From assembly GCA_022606425.2 (NCBI GenBank), contig JAHDVF020000897.1, positions 868,001 to 932,000 of the forward strand: a stretch of DNA of 64,000 nucleotides, read 5' to 3'. Shown here piece after piece: positions 63,611-64,000 of this stretch. Under the pieces are notes generated by a model, which was not told where the DNA came from, did not search any database, and was given only the letters and a program-made list of their open reading frames with translations. This stretch comes from Lepidostoma basale (lineage: Eukaryota > Arthropoda > Insecta > Trichoptera > Lepidostomatidae). Position numbers and translations under genes: made by a program. Numbering within the stretch: the first letter of the stretch is position 1; each line of letters begins with the position of its first letter.

Positions 63611-63690
63611 CCAAAGACAGTGTAATGATCGCACTGCCATCTCTTGGAATCGAACACGGGACTTTAGTTGTGGTTTTCAAACTATTGTTA
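63611..63690 (-). mobile_element. tRNA-derived SINE, head part
   Basis: CCAAAGACAGTGTAATGATC and the complement of a B box (GGAATCGAACACGGGAC) continue the SINE begun at 62940; the A box is lost. Confidence 0.8.
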
Positions 63691-64000
63691 GTAATAACAC
63701 ACATTTCACGCACGGTAAAGCGCATCCCTGAGCAAGAACATTATTATTAGAGCTCGGGTGTGTGGATCGTATGGGCTGAAGGGGCATCGCCCTCTACCAT
63801 CTCCCCCTCGGGAAGATAAATGCTACATCACCCGACCATCTCGCCACCCCCGGGAATCTTTTTCTGTACTAATAGCTATTATGTCATTTCTCAGTATATT
63901 AATTTAACTAGGGTTTATACACTGCACGTCTTAAATCACGATGCTACTTAGACTAATACAATTTAAAAATAAAAATAAAATAAAGCTTTTTTTTATTTTC
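63691..64000. other. unassigned end of window
   Basis: 63750-63860 is GC-richer (GGGGCATCGCCCTCTACCAT). The rest is AT-rich. No supported feature. Confidence 0.3.

Overview
The window is eukaryotic DNA, AT-rich, with spliced genes. It most likely comes from an insect, and probably from a moth or butterfly. That placement is an inference from gene content (a follicle-cell-protein-3C-like gene) and from the mixture of RTE-like LINEs, piggyBac-like, mariner and hAT elements, tRNA-derived SINEs and Penelope-like elements. There is no bacterial operon structure, CRISPR array, rRNA or intact tRNA gene.

Three host genes are supported, all on the + strand. (1) A three-exon ARMC7 homologue (exons 4670-4778, 7482-7652, 8067-8401; 204 aa). 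(2) A single-exon mitochondrial hydroxyacyl-thioester dehydratase, HTD2-like (8478-8948), starting only 76 bases after the ARMC7 stop. (3) A four-exon secreted cysteine-rich protein resembling follicle cell protein 3C (exons 22463-22618, 23806-23967, 24081-24300, 26855-26967; 216 aa), with a polyadenylation signal near 27064. Splice phases agree at every junction.

Most of the rest is mobile DNA, mainly 5'-truncated 3' ends of non-LTR retrotransposons. I use working family names. A1/A2/A3 are RTE-like copies ending in ...SAYP.GETA, followed by a conserved GGCGTGATGG and a (GTTA)n, (GTTT)n or (GTT)n tail. B carries GRRQ.SWLRN.REWTG. C carries GRPPKRWRD.W. D carries YGCETWSLTQ. F carries GRPRLRWEDEVGRD. 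G carries AGRPQLRWKDDLNRH. I carries RPPTRWSDDIRKI. J carries GRPRREYLDDLLVDV. E is a different LINE with PWLYPTAFLLGMLG and a (TTGAT)n-like tail. L2 is a CR1/L2-like LINE with FGNRAFAVAGPSAWN and a CACCTCAAGGGCGC 3'UTR motif. Assignment of A-J to the RTE clade is an inference from the C-terminal GHV.RM...GRP...W motif.

Layout: 1-4600 holds LINE scraps, a hAT remnant and a piggyBac-like composite. 4670-8948 holds ARMC7 and HTD2 with MITEs in the introns. 9000-22400 is nested transposons (piggyBac-like, mariner, hAT, fold-backs) and LINE fragments. 22463-27070 is the follicle-cell-protein gene, with LINE-filled introns. 27200-64000 is almost entirely LINE fragments, tRNA-derived SINEs and Penelope-like material.

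The most interesting signal is a set of fold-back repeats carrying hammerhead-ribozyme-like cores (CTGANGA / stem / GAAAC / palindromic stem III / GTC). Several share flanks with a Penelope-like reverse transcriptase fragment at 55678-56340. The best is the pair of oppositely facing motifs at 48050-48110 and 48195-48601, the second split by a later insertion with a 7-bp target duplication.
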